DNA of 64,000 bases, from NCBI RefSeq assembly GCF_014633365.1, contig NW_026267104.1, positions 6,198,587 through 6,262,586 on the forward strand, read 5' to 3'. The translations under genes were made by a program, and so were the position numbers. Under the pieces are notes generated by a model. It worked only from the letters and a program-made list of their open reading frames with translations. It had not been told where the DNA came from and did not search any database. Positions 12,761-26,700 of this stretch are shown here, in pieces. This DNA comes from Diospyros lotus. Taxonomy: Eukaryota; Streptophyta; Magnoliopsida; Ericales; Ebenaceae. Numbering within the stretch: the first letter of the stretch is position 1; every line of letters begins with the position of its first letter.

Positions 12761-14090
12761 ATTTAGAGATAAGAAGACAATTTTAGCCTTAATATTATAG
12801 TTGAAACGGGAAACTTCATACAGCACATTTTGTACATCTGAACATTTGAATTTTTTTTTTACACAAATATCATTATAAATAAATTCTCTCTCCATATCTC
12901 CAAAGTGACAGAAAAGATCTCCAATATTTCAATAATTCTCACATTTTAAAAATTATTTTATTATTCAAAAAACTTTGATACTTGATTTGAATCAGACCAA
13001 ATATTATAAATTAAATGAGTGAAAAATTCAATTCAACTCTTATATTAAAGTACACACTATTATTATGACGGATTAGATATCATTACTTTTAATAAAAAAA
13101 GGATTATAAAATTACCATTAAGATTAATCTTCCCAAGATGAGCGGAGTCTAGTCTTCATATAATATGTTGCAATTTGTAATTCTAACAGAAAAATTATGT
13201 ACAAAAATAATTATATAAAAGTGTGCATATTTGTAAATAAATGGTTGGTGGAGGATGATAAGGTAAAGTGACACGTTGTTGAGACAGATAGATATATGTA
13301 TATGTATGTATGTAAAGAAAAACAGGTGGGGGGTCACAATCAAACTGTAGTACAAAATATGATACTTTTTCTCTCACTTTTATCTCTCTCTCTCACTGCT
13401 TTCTCACTTTCCAGAGGGGTCTCTTTCAGCCTGAAAAAATGGGGAGAGAGAGAGAGGATAGATGTCAAAAAGCAACAGCTCACCTCTTAGATTTGTGGGT
13501 CCCATGCAATTCCCCCCTCCTTAGATTTCTTCGCCTACAACCGCATACCCCTCCTCGATGTGACCCTTTTTCCTTCCCTTCTAAATAAAATTAAAATATA
13601 TTAAATAAAGTTTTGAATTAATAATTGTGATTTAATTTTTATATCTTTAAAGTATAAATTAAAATTAAATATTTTTATTTATACTTGTAATATTATAAGA
13701 TTAAATCTTAGTGCTTAAATTTTATTTTTTCTTTTAAATAAAAATTATAATAGTATTAATTTTAATATATTTCGTTTCTTAATAAAATTAAATAGTAAGT
13801 TTTACTCTCACTTCTTTTGTAGTTTAAATTATTTTCTATAAATTTTTTATATGATTTACCTTTTAAAAAATTTCATTTCGATTCCTTCGGACTAAGAATA
13901 ATTGTAGATAATACTATTAATATAAAAAAAAATACAATAAGTGCCTTGTATTTTACCCTTTACTCTTTGGCAATCTCCATCGAATATTTCAAAATGACCG
14001 AATTAGTCTTATATTTTTAGAATTTCTCTATTTCTCACTCTTCTCATATTCTAATTTATGATAATTTGTATGTTACAATCAATTTTCTAA
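12761..14090. other. AT-rich intergenic DNA with a short CT/GA-rich patch
   Basis: No gene recognised. Between 13370 and 13460 there is a CT-rich then GA-rich stretch (TCTCTCTCTCACTG and GAGAGAGAGAGAGG), and from 13500 a pyrimidine-rich C/T segment. These can be core-promoter-like, but no coding exon follows on either strand. Confidence 0.5.
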
Positions 14091-14464
14091 TGGGTAAATT
14101 ATATAAAATTTCTTATACTTAGGGTCATATGAAACTTATCTCCTATATTTTCGATTGTATCAAAAAATCACCTTACACTTTCAAAATATTACAATCAGCC
14201 ACAATTTGTTATTATTTTACATAATTTTATGCAATCTATTGGTTGATTAATGCTAAATTTTATATTTTTTTGATATATTAAAATTATATATGTAGAATTA
14301 TGTATTTTATATGTAGATTATTGTACAAAATTATGTAAAATAACAACAAATTATGGCTGATTGCAACATTTTGAAAGTATAAGGGGTTTTTTTGATACAA
14401 TCGAAAGCACAGGAAGATAAGTTACACATGATCATAAGTGCAAAAGGATTTCATATAATTTACC
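14091..14464. mobile_element. Palindromic MITE with 9-bp target-site duplication (Mutator-like)
   Basis: About 150-bp inverted arms: the left begins TGGGTAAATTATATAAAAT and the right ends ATTTCATATAATTTACC. The arms share inner blocks such as CAATCAGCCA and TTATTTTACATAATTTT in inverted order. Both sides are flanked by ATTTTCTAA (14082-14090 and 14465-14473). A 9-bp duplication with long inverted ends fits Mutator-like MITEs. No transposase is encoded. Confidence 0.8.
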
Positions 14465-14473
14465 ATTTTCTAA

Positions 14474-17400
14474 TTACTTTGCATGCAGATGCAATAATTA
14501 GTTTTTTTTTTTTTTTCTCTCTTTCTCTCTGGTTCTAATTCGTTTTCAACTACAACCTATCATCGATAACATGGTTGACTTCCCTCTTTCTCTTTCTCTC
14601 TCTTCTAGTATTATAGTTTTCGACAATTTATCTATCACAATTAGTTTTCTAACTACTTTGTCTACAATAATAAGTTTTTCTCTTCTCATTTTTTTCTTTT
14701 TCTTTCTTGTTTTAACCTATTTTCAACTACAACTTGTCATCAATGTCATCGTTGTCTTCCCCTCTCTATCTGTCTTTCTTTTTCCCTTCTATTTTTGACA
14801 ATAAAACCCTAACTCAACAAAATCATTAGAGTTCATTCCATTCCCCTGTTGCTAATACTGCATAGAGTGAACTCTAATTGAGGTTTTGAGCGTCCATTTA
14901 TGTTTGGTGTTGGAGGATTTTGATTTCTTCCATTGAAGTTTCTAGTGCCAATTATTATTTGATGCTGGGGCTTTTGATTTTTTTGGGGATTATCTCTTTC
15001 CAAAAATGGAATTTAAAGCAGAACCATATCAACAATGGGGTTCAATAGCTTTTTTTTTTTTTTTTTATACATCAAAAAACATTTTTTTGAAAATAGTATA
15101 CAGATTTCATCTAAAAAATAACATATTATATATGTTATATTATCATTTTACAACTATGATTTATATAAGTTAGACAACAATAATATTAATAGTAAATTCT
15201 AATTTTAACTGATGCAGTGGACTAAGGTACGTAGATTAGATATTTGATTATTTTTTACGGAATTATATATATATATATAATCTGGGCACCAGAACTGATC
15301 ACATGGGAAGCACGTGCCTGGAGTAGGGATTTCGAAATGAAAATAGTCAAAGTTGTGAATTTAGACATTATTGGTTGCTGTCTATGCTGAGGGTTCACAT
15401 CTTATTCACATGAGGGTGGAGACTCTTAAGAGATGCAATGTGTTGTGGGCCCACATAGAAAAGGCCCACTGAGCCAGCTGAGGGCCCATGTCTGGCCCAA
15501 AAAAGGGGTCTGCCGACTGGCCGAGAAAGGACAGAGTTGCCATAAAAAGTTTAGTAGTAAGCCATCTCATTCCATTGTTAGGAGTGAGATTTTCAGATCT
15601 TCGCATCTTTAATTGGTGGGATGGACTGACTGACTGACCTGATGATGGAATGTTTACTTGACAATATGTGGTTTCCTCACTCTTTAGTCCAAGGTTTTAC
15701 ATCAATGGGTGGGTCACTAACATCACACATATCCCCCAGTTACAGTATTTTATGGATCGGGTTGAATCCTGTCCATTTTTATATTTAATTTAATACTCTT
15801 TTCTAAAGACAAAATTCAGAATCAAAATGTAGCATGCATGCATGTGGGTCTTATTTATTTAAAAAATGGCAAGTTATTGGAACCTTATAGATAATTGCAT
15901 GATGTATTAATAAATACAGTTGGATTAAGCACTTGAATTAATTAAAATAATTGAACCAACACACACACACACACACACACGCCCTCTTAATTAATTTAAT
16001 ATGCGACCTGGGCTGAGATTTTTCGACAAACTTAACTAAAATTGTGACATGTAACAAGGAGGGTGGGCCCAAGGGTGTGTTAATCAGGTTTATGAATAGT
16101 AAACAAGAAGACTGATAAGAGCAAGACAAGGAAAAGTTGGATGAGAAATGACTAATTAATGATGATTAGGGAGACAAAAGGGTTCGGTAATTAATCAGTA
16201 GTGGCTGCCCTCAAGTTGATGTTGAACCCACAAATTGATCTGATCAGCTAGCTAAGCTAGGGTTGACCTGACTGACCCAGATATTTATATCTATATCTAT
16301 ATCTATCCATCCATCCATCTATATATGTGTGTGTGTGAGTTTTTAAAAGTGAGATTATTATTATTATTATTAGTTAGGAGTTAGGAGTTAGGAGTTAGGA
16401 GGCAAGAAAACAGGAAAACAGTATTAATGCTTTTGTTTTCTTTCCTTGATGATGTTTGGGGTGACAAAAGGAAGCTCCGGCGAATCCTTAACTCATTGCT
16501 GCATCTTGTTCTAATTGTGTTTTTGCTTCCTCACAACCCCCACCCCCACCCCCCTCTAATTAATCATTTCTTTAATTATCTTTCAGGAAAAAATTAAGGA
16601 CACGATACTTAAAAGTCGCACGCACATATATATATAAATATTTTATTAATGCTTTGCTACAGTACGTAATAGGGATTTAGACTTGAAAGTAGCCATCTAA
16701 TTAATGGGTATTTTGTTTAAAGCACAAAGTTTTTGAGTCATCTAAATATTGTTATTAATAAGGTATTGATATAGAAACGCTAAACCCTAAACAGTATATG
16801 TATATGTATGTATATATAAATATTTAAAAAATATAGCATTATGAGTTAGTTAATTTACTGGGTTTTTTCCTCTTAATTTATAAGCAATAATGGAAAAAGA
16901 AAAAAAGAAAAGAAAAAGTAACAATATATGGAGACATTAACATGCGTGGAGAGAGACTGTCTGTGTTTGTAGTAAAGTAAGGAGAAAGTTTGTGAACAAA
17001 AAGAGAGAACTTAAGGACCAAAAGAAGGTACGTAGGTTTAGGTTTAGGTTTAGGCTTAGGCTTAGGCAGGAGTTGGCTTTTGTAAGATGATATATCAGAT
17101 AGCAGAGTGGATGTACAGCTTACAAAGCGTGTGTTGATAATGATTCTAATCCTTGGATTTGAATATTGGGGCAATTGCAGGAATCTATGCCAATAACAGG
17201 GGCCACCCTTGAGAACATATCAAATGAGAAGATACATGTGGTAGGGTTTGGTTGACATAAATGTAGTCCATTCTTCATCATCATCATCATCATATATCTA
17301 TATATATAACTACCCAATTGTAATTATAATAATAATCTCAATAAGTAATTCTCATGTTATTATTTTGGTAAGAAGGATTCCATCACTTCTAAACATAGAT

Positions 17401-19600
17401 AAAACGAGTATGTTATATCAATTAAGATAGTAATTTGTCCAAATTCTCTTATTTGTGAGTTCTTAATCGTTAAAAATTATTATAATAACAGAATATATTA
17501 ATTATTTTTTTATTATTAATTTTATTAAAAAAGTAAGTACACTTTCATTGAAAAAAAGAGAGAAGAAAAGTTAAAAAAAAAAAAATGATATTTTATAACT
17601 TCTTTTGAGATCTTGTTAAGGCATCAATTATGGGCCCTTCTAAGACTTTATAGCATAATAATATACATAATTAACACAATTTTAAGGTCATCAAATTCCA
17701 AAAATTTGCCACAAAAGGTCAAGAGGATATTACTCTCTTCTCCACACATATTATGATAATGTTTAAGTATGTTAAAGAACAAAAGTTGAGGAATCGATGA
17801 AGAGTTTGAGTTTGAACAAAATGGGTTAGTCGATTCATTGAACTTGAACAGTACAATTTAAAGTAAAATTTGATTTCATGTTTATCACTAGCCATATTAT
17901 TTTGCATTAAATCATGTTGATAACGATATAAGAGATTAATTAAAAAACTTAGTGCTGAAAATTTGAACAAATTAAGAATTAAGCACTTGGAATAAAGCAA
18001 ATATAGGATGGTTAAAATTCAAGACTTTGTATGAATTCATGTTACAACTTACAAACATATATTAACTAACTAATAGAAGTTAATGAACCCAGCTTTTCGA
18101 GCCTACAGTTAATGTTATTTTAAGAATAAGGTTAGTCCATCACCACTATGATAAGGCCCAAGAACTGGGTTTGCCCGTTGGCAAGCCCAGCCCATTCAAG
18201 GCTGGCCTTTGAAGTTTGAAGCATATGAAATAAAAAAAAAAAAATTAAAGTGTTGATCTCATTAAAAAAAAATGATAAAATTATTTATTTACCATTCAAC
18301 TGAAAAACAAGTCCAACATCTTTGTTTTTCGCCTTCAACTTAAAAAAAAAAAAAAAATTGTCTATTTTTATTCTTGGTTGATTATTAATTTACATAATTA
18401 CACTCTACCAAGAAGAAGAAAAAGTTGGCCGAGATTTATGGTCCTGGTTAAGATTTGTGAAATGACAAAATAGCCCTTAGCCTAAAAAGAAATGATAGAA
18501 TCATACTTGTGCTTCTTAAATTATATCCTAGCTTCTTCCATTCTCTCACTTATTAATTTGATAAAGAGTATCACCCATCCATCTACTTTACGATTTGGAA
18601 TTCAAAATTTAATGATTGCTACTGTAATCTTTTGCAAACAATCCATCTGGACTGATGATTTATCAGTCACTCTTATCCTAGAAAAGAAGAGGGGAGGGGG
18701 CAGGGTTCTTTTGTGCAATCCAGTCTGTAAAGTTCAGAATCGCAGAAAACTTTAAGTAGAAATGGTCAAGTATTCTTCACATTATTAATTCAGAATTCAA
18801 ATGCATTGGCAGAGGCAATGCCCCATCATGAGCAACCTATGACAGTTTCATGAGTAGAACTAAGAACTTCAATACATAAACAAACTACTCTTTTATTCTT
18901 TGATGTGGGAAACTCTTTTACTAACCATGTTAATTTCAGTAACATGGTTCTTCCATCAATTCAAGCCCCGCAGCGCAGCTAGCAGTTACAAAAACTCTTT
19001 CCATCCAACAGCCAAATTCCTCTCATACAGTAGGCATCTAACAACATGCAGATGCAGTCTTGTACAGCAACTAGACCCAATTTGCAGCAGCGGAGCATCT
19101 TTGGCCATTGGAGCAAACCCAGACCTTCCTGCATCTCTGGATAATCAGATGTCACTCAAAATGTAGTTTAACGTTCCTTTGGTTAATGGACAGATGTGAG
19201 CCCATCCCTTGTTATTCCTATGTACTCATCTTATTATCTTATCACCATTGCAAGCCTGTGACTGAAGTCTAGACTCTAGAAATCCAATGATCATTCAAAA
19301 CCTAGAAGTTGCAACGTTCTACGTCTCTAGATTTTCCCACTTAAATACAGAACCAAAAATATGTAAAATACAATGTTTGTCCTTTAATTTTTAAAGTGCA
19401 AACTGCTGCTAACTAAAGTTTCAGGACTCAAACCTCCATGCTCTTTAGCATGAGATTTTTCATGGAAAAGTTGGAGGAAAGACAAATTAACATAGATCTT
19501 CCGACCCTCTTGATAGAGATTGTGCTTCAATCACTAGTTTCACAGTTGTATGGTATATGAATGTTTCCAGTTTATTTCCCCACATCTCACCCCTGTGTTT
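14474..19600. other. Intergenic DNA, no gene recognised
   Basis: AT-rich with several microsatellites: CA at 15959-15980, a TTAGGAG heptamer repeated about four times at 16371-16401, and a GGTTTA/GGCTTA hexamer array at 17035-17066. A cluster of TGGGCC/GGCCCA motifs (site II, TCP-type) lies at 15446-15502 without a convincing gene beside it. Open frames at 18492-18755 and 18900-19166 show no family I know. The part nearest 20090 could include the distal 3' UTR of HEMERA. Confidence 0.5.
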
Positions 19601-20035
19601 GTGATACAAATCCTAGCAGAGTAACAAGAAGCATTTGTAAGAAAAGAAAAGTTGCAGAAAGGTGGCAGTTAGCTGTTGTAGAGAAGGCTAGCTGTTGCTT
19701 CAGTTAGCTGTTGTAGATAGTTGTTCATTAATTGTAATGCTTGTTAGGTGTACTGTTAATTGAATTGTTAACCGTCTGTTAGTTTGTCATAAACAATCTA
19801 TTGGTTGGCTGCACTGTTAGTCAGTTGGAGGATAGATAGTTGGGAAGTTTGTGGAAGAATTCCCTCCAAAAGAACTCTCCCCTCCAATATTTTAGTGTAA
19901 AAGGCTACTGTTTATTTTCTGGAATATAGAAATAAAAGATTCAGTTTCTCTCCATCTATTCCCTCTTTTGAGGTAAGTTTTTCTCTCCCTCTCATTCTGC
20001 TTAGAGCTGATCCCCCGCCAATAGTGAACCCAATT
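19601..20035 (+). mobile_element. LTR-retrotransposon remnant (LTR end plus leader fragment)
   Basis: Has the look of the R-U5 part of a plant copia LTR: repeated GTTAGCTGTTGTAG blocks, an AATAAAAG signal near 19931, then CTCTCATTCTGC followed by GAGCTGATCCCCCGCC. In intact relatives that last junction usually carries the tRNA-Met primer site; here it seems reduced by a small deletion. Neither end nor a target-site duplication could be fixed. It lies just downstream of the HEMERA stop codon, antisense to that gene. Confidence 0.4.
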
Positions 20036-20090
20036 TATTGAACCCTAATCTTGAAGGTTCCATAAACTTACCTCAAAAGCTGGCAAAACA

Positions 20091-23000
20091 TTATTCCTCT
20101 TCCTCAAAGTCTAATAGAAAATCCGTTAGATTCTCTGAATCATCAACAGCTTCTTCTAAAGACATGTTTTCCTTCTTAGGTTTATCCTGCATGTAGGAGA
20201 AGAAAAAACAGATATAATTGCTTGATGTGTATGGACTAAATTGACAAGAAAATAGATAAGAAACAACTTGATTCTTGATACAAGTTACTACAATTTTCTA
20301 CTTGATAAAGAGAATCTTCCACTGCAATCTCAGTTCACAAAATATTATTGGTTGGAAAACTAACACAACCAGATTCATGAAATCAAATATTAAAATAATT
20401 TTCAATCTAGACAAGTTTGTTTAGTGCTACTGAGTTTGACACTAGCACTGTAGTACTATACAGTAAAGATTCTTGTCGTCATTGTTACAATTTTATCTAT
20501 CTCCAATGGCGGAGCCACATGTAGTTGAGGGGGGGAAATTGTGCCCCCTCAATTTTTCCAAAAGTTACATATAGGTATGTAATTTACATATTTTTTCAGA
20601 ATTTCCCCTATTAAATCAATAAAATGTGGGCCAATAAGGAAAAAAATAACAAAACAAAACTCTAGGTAATAAAAAATAAAAAATATTGATTAATATATAA
20701 TATTTCATAACATTCAAGACTAAGAAAAGAAAATGGTGTATATTTTATAATTTTATAAACTTTTTAAAAGTAAAACGTATCAAAAAGTGCTTTTCATAAT
20801 TTTCAAAATAAAGCCAAAATTAAATTTTCTTTTACAATCAAGGAATGTCATTATTGCTTAATTAATGCCTTGAATCTTGATAATTGATCCAATAATGTGT
20901 CCCTTAGCTTGACTAGTTGATTGAAAACAAATACTAGGAAGAATATTTTTTTCCCTTTACTGCAGCTTGATAAAAAAACAAAGAATTTTTCTTTCTTTTT
21001 TTTGTGGACAACTGTCATATTAATTTCTTAAGCTGTAATTAAACTTAATTTTTACATTATACTTAAACCTTAATTTTTACATTATAGTTAAAATTTAATT
21101 TTAATTAAACTTAAACTTAATTTTTACATATTATCAATTTTTACATTATACTTAAACTTAATTTTAGGTTAAATAATGTTAATTAAATATTATCCTTTGT
21201 ACTATCAACAAATTGATAGTAAGTTATATCTATTTTGAAGCTAAGATTTATCTTTTAGTATCTTATATTTATGGACAAATTTCTTATAAGGAAAATGGCA
21301 TTAAATCAACTCATTTCTTCAAGAATGTGATGGAAAAAAATTCTTTAAAAATTCAACTAATTTGAATTTAAACTAGAAAAAAAGAAGTTTTCCCCCGTTG
21401 AGGGTAGGTCTTGGATCTGCCACTATCTTATATCCATAATATATTTTTTCTCTAGATCTACATGCACTTGGTTTATGGTAAATGGACAAACTAATATGGA
21501 TCTCCTATAATCAGCCTTAACAAAAAGAAATCAGACTATATTAGAAACAAATATTTGATTGGCTAGGAAAGAATCACCTTTGATTTTCGAAGTTGTGGAG
21601 TACTTTTGAGAACACTCCAATTGCGTGCAATTTTCTCCTCTTCGCTATCATTCTCAACTTCGCTGTCCTCCACTTCATCCTATTGCCAAGAAGCACAAAA
21701 GAAAATCGTTACTTGCTACTCTAACTTTAGTGTGCCACACCAACATCCAACAAGCATGGGCAGAAAATTTAAGAGGCAAAAATAAAAGCTCAGAATATCA
21801 AAGACAAACGAGGAAATTGAACTCACATCACTTTCACCAATGTCAACAGCTTGTGCCATTGCTTCATCCATATCTGATATCTGCACAAAAGCAAACACTG
21901 AGAGAGAGAGAATTTTTCTTTCTTTCTTTTTTTTTTTGGTATGGAAAAAGGACCATCAAGCTTGGCCACTCCCTGGTCTAGAACTTCACGATATTTGAAA
22001 TTGAAGCAGGTCCTCACAATGATTATTCTTCATTAAATAATTAATAAATTCAATGAATATTACTAGTTAGAGATGTAATTTTTGTGGAAAGAGTTTACAT
22101 GGTGAGAGTTGGCTAAAAGAAATTCAAAACCATGATTCCAAGATAATGTGAAACTTGGTTTTTCAATGGGAACATGCTGGAGAGCAAGTCCATTTCATGA
22201 AATAGGTTGACAAAAATCCATCCTTTAGGTCATAAATTTTCTTTTCTTTTTTTCCCCCTGTTTGGATAACTTTCCTTATTTTTTGGCAGTAACTCTCTGT
22301 ATGAAAGTTGGAGATTGATTCTCAACTCTGACCTGATTCCAGATATTTAAATTAGGATTTTTTTTGCTTGTACTTTGATTTTCCTATTTTATAATTTTGA
22401 GTAATTTCCTTTATTTTGGTCTTAATTAGGATTTATGGACTTAGCACAATAACAACATATCAAGCCTTAACCCACTACATGGGTCAATTACATGAATTCT
22501 AGCTCACTAATGCATCATCTCATGCAATGGTTATGGCAGCATCTTCTATGGCCAAATACATATTTTTGCCCTTATACTTCCACATTTTTTTCGTGTAGTC
22601 ACTTGAACTTTTCATTATTTCGATTGCATCCTTAGACTATACATTTTCAAGTAATTGCACACCTTAGTTAGAGCGTGCAACACACCAGCGTTAAAATGCC
22701 CAAATACCCCTCACGCATGCAAGAGGACAATCGACGATGCCTCTGATTGTCCTTCTCTGCCATAGTCCTTCTTCTTCTCTGATGGTGATTGCATGAAGTC
22801 TCCAGCTTACTGCTTGCGGGGGCATGAAAATATGACTTGCGACGAGCATGTTGAATGGTCGATGGAGGCAAAGCTTCCTATCGCATGTAGCCGACGGACA
22901 ACAGACAACCAAGCCTATCGACAATGATGAAGTTGCAAAAAAGGAGAGGATGTGAAGGGGTGGTAGCGGTAGTTGGTGTTGCAGAAACCCTAGGCCTGTT

Positions 23001-23674
23001 TTAAAGAAGACGGATGATTGGAGGCATTACCGATTAGGAAGACGAAGCAAGAGGTCGATCGACAAGAAAAGACTGATGGTCAGTCGGTGGTGCCTCCGAT
23101 CATCTGTCTTCTTCTTCAGTTGCATCAACCAACCATTTGTTCGACTAGTTCGTCTTTCCCAATCGATGGCTCTTTCGCCTCTTAGCCTTCCACAACCACC
23201 ACCAACGACCTCTGCACCTTCCGCCATTGCTGATAACAGCTTCTACACCTTTCGCCACCATCAACGCCTTTTTACCGTCAATTGCCCTCTGCCATGGCCG
23301 ACAATCATCTTCATCTTTCGCTATAGCTATCGGCCTATACCTTTTCCTCCATCCTTTGTACTTGTTGCTGGCCACCTCCCATGCCTCGTCGCTAACCACT
23401 AAAGGAAGAAGTTGTGGCGGAAATGGTGGTCGTGTGTGAGATGTAGTTTGGGCATTTCAGCATGCATGTGTTGCACTTTCTAACCGAGGTGTGCAATTGA
23501 CTCGAAAATGTATAGTTTAGAAGTGTAATCGAAATAATGAAAAGTTTGGGTGACCACACGAAAAAAACATAAAAGTACAAGGGAAAAAATATGTATTTGG
23601 CCCATCTTTTCTTCGCTTCACATTGCCAATGTTGGATTACCCACTTTGTTTTTTTTGTTTTTTTGTTTTTTGTT

Positions 23675-23705
<31 letters not shown>

Positions 23706-26700
23706 GGTGTATAACATAGCCAAGGAGGTTGTTTTCATAACTCGAACCAATAACTTTCCAGTCACAAAGAAACAAACTTACTATTACCACCAAGCCTTGC
23801 CCTTGTCTATGCATAAAGGGTGTAATCAATGGATAAGGCTCACTACTTTTGTGTTGGTTGGGGGAGGCTTGTCTTGTACATAGCCTTACCCTTACTTTGC
23901 AAAGAGGCTATTTCCACAATTTGAACCTGTGACCTTCCAATCCCAATTGAGAGTAAAAATGATAATATTAAAGATAACGTTAATCCTCTATCTAACAGTT
24001 TAAGTTTTTAGATGAGATGGTGGTTAACAATTCAACATAGTATCAAAATAAGCAAAGGTTGTAAGTTCAAACCTTACAACTAATCCAATATTTAAATTGT
24101 TGCACATGTTTTGACTAGTTATATAGTGAAGTCTGGACACACATGAAGAGGTGTCTTGAGAGTAAAAATAATAATATAAAAGATAAAGTTAATTCTTTAT
24201 CTAATAGCTTAAGCTTTTAGATGAGACGATGGCAATTCAACAAATACCTATACCCCAACTTTGAGTAGTCTTGCGATAGATATTCATTGTTTAATGCCTT
24301 GCTCTTGGATATTCTAAGCATGAACAAGGTTAAGCAGAATTTGTTCCTGAACAAATTCAAGTTAGGTTTAATCCTTTCTCTACATGTTTCCCTGCATAAG
24401 TTGGCATCAATTCTTGGAGTTTGCAACCATGCCACCAAAATGTCCTTTTGAAGAGATTCGTGAAAAAGACCGAAAAGAGTTAACAACAGCTTGAGGTTTT
24501 CACTACAAGTTGATACACCACTACTATAAATGATGAAACAGCAAATTAAGAGATTTACTCAACAAGTTGCCACATTGGCCACCATTTCGCCTAAACATTA
24601 TCCATAAAATCTATACTTATATGGAGGAAGAAGAAAGTACAGATGATGAAGAAATGTAGAGGTGTCAAAAGAGTCGGGCGGCCCACAGGCCGCCCGGCCC
24701 AGCCCGTGATGGGCCGGGCTTTGGCCCGGCCCGTTACTGTTCAAACGGGCCGGGCCAAGCCCGGCCCCCATTGGGGGGCCAGGCTGGGCCAAAGAAATTG
24801 GGCCCACGGCCCGACCCGTGGCCCTTATGGGCCAGTAAGGCCCTTACTCATTTTTTTTTTTAATTTTGTTATTCTTTAGTAATTATTGATATTGGATACT
24901 AAAAAATTTAATTTCGCAATATATATAAATAATAACCATCAATTTATTTAAAATTTTTAAGTTAAATTTTTTATATATTTAAATTATAAATAAACATTCT
25001 CCTTTTTATATGTACATTATTTTTCATATCAATTTACAAGAAAAATTATAAAGCATATAGAATTTTGAAATATAAAATAATGAAATAATATTTAAAATTT
25101 AAGAATTAAGATAGAAAATATTTTTAAAAGAAAAAAAATAATTTTTATATATGTATTATTTTGATATTTATATATGTATATATTATATGTATTATTTTTA
25201 AAAAAATTATTTAAAAAAAAAAGAAAAAAAAAAAGGGTCGGGCCCACCAGGCCCTGTGGCTAAGGGCCCGGCCCAACCCTCTAGCCCACGGGCTAGCCCG
25301 GCCCGGCCCGGCCCGGTCCAGACCCTTTGTAGGGGGGCCGTGGGCTGGGCCCTATCCATGGCAAAAGGGCCCAGGCCCGACCCGGCCCTTTTAGTAAAAG
25401 GGCCGGCCTGACCCGTTCAAAAAGCCCATGGGCCAACTCGGGCCTGGCCGGGCCGGCTCTTTTGACACCTATAAAGAAATGCCATGGACAATGAAAAGGT
25501 TGCACAGTGGACCGGATTCAACACCAGTTTTTGATGACTATACACATGATAATGGTACATGTGTGATGACACCAACCCTAAATTGCTTTAGGATAAGGTG
25601 CAATTGATGATGATACATGATAATAGTACATGTGAAACACTATTCTCTATTACTTGATCAACCTGTCAGTAATAATTGGGATGGTCTGGTTAAACGAGAG
25701 TCTGAAGATGGAAGATTCATAGTTCATCTTAAATATCCTTCTATTTGTAATGATATTGGACCTGCTGCCCTTTTCCCATTAGAATAAGAACATATCAAGA
25801 CACAAGGCATACTAACTGCATCAATCGGAATAAAATGTTGCATAAAAGCCAAAAATTGCAAGGAAGAAGCAAGTATAAACTTTTTTAAGCATGAAAAACA
25901 TTTAACAATTGTCTAAAAAAAAAAAAAATCAATCAATTAAGTTTCCTACCCATAATGGCAACACTCCAAAAAAATAGATCTAGACAGAGCAATATACATG
26001 TGGCGTATTCATAATTTCCTTTCCATTACCTCAATTTCCTCATTCTTCTCCTTGGCCAAGATTTTCTCAAGCTCCTGTCTTGTGACTATCTTGCCATGCT
26101 GACAAAACAAGTAGTGCCAAAAATATAGCAGAAATATGTCAGGACTTCGCTATGCAGTCAATTAATCATATTGCAGATAGCACATAAATTGGCAATTGAA
26201 CATTACATGAGTTAATCCAGTTAATTGAGTTATGGATCTCATTAACCTAAGGTAGACCTCTGTATGTATAATTGTGACGACCTAATCCCACATTGGTAGT
26301 GTATTAGGGAAGTCTTGAGTGTATTACTTGGTCTCATGAACCTAATAGGAACCTTCAACTAGCACTTTTGGGTGAAAACGCATGGGTGTGGATCAAGAAA
26401 CTGTTTTGAGACTCGTGCAGAACAAGAAAGCATTCAAACTGACTTGAGTCACATTTGAGATGTGAGAATTTCACCCTAACGAGGACACCAAGGAGTAAAA
26501 GGATGGGAGTTTGTCATGACCTAATCCTATATTGGTAGTTTACTGGGAGGGTCTAGAGTAAAGTTTATTACTAGGTCCAATGAACCCAATAGCTACCTTC
26601 AGCTCACACTTCTGGGTAAGGATCCATGGTGTTACAACAATGTTAAGGGTCCACATAGTACCATATTTGATATGCTTCAAAAAAATTAATTTCATTTAGC

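Noticed and set aside
17035..17066. Interstitial telomere repeat
   Set aside because: The unit is six bases (GGTTTA, GGCTTA), not the plant TTTAGGG heptamer; it is a short microsatellite. The Pro-Lys repeat in the minus-strand frame is its translation.
18492..19166. Two short open frames as possible genes
   Set aside because: No motif, no splice structure leading to a longer product, and the reverse strand is interrupted by stops.
23076..23402. Protein-coding gene of 108 residues
   Set aside because: It lies between the arms of a Mutator-like element, has no recognisable motif, and frames on both strands are open because of G+C bias.
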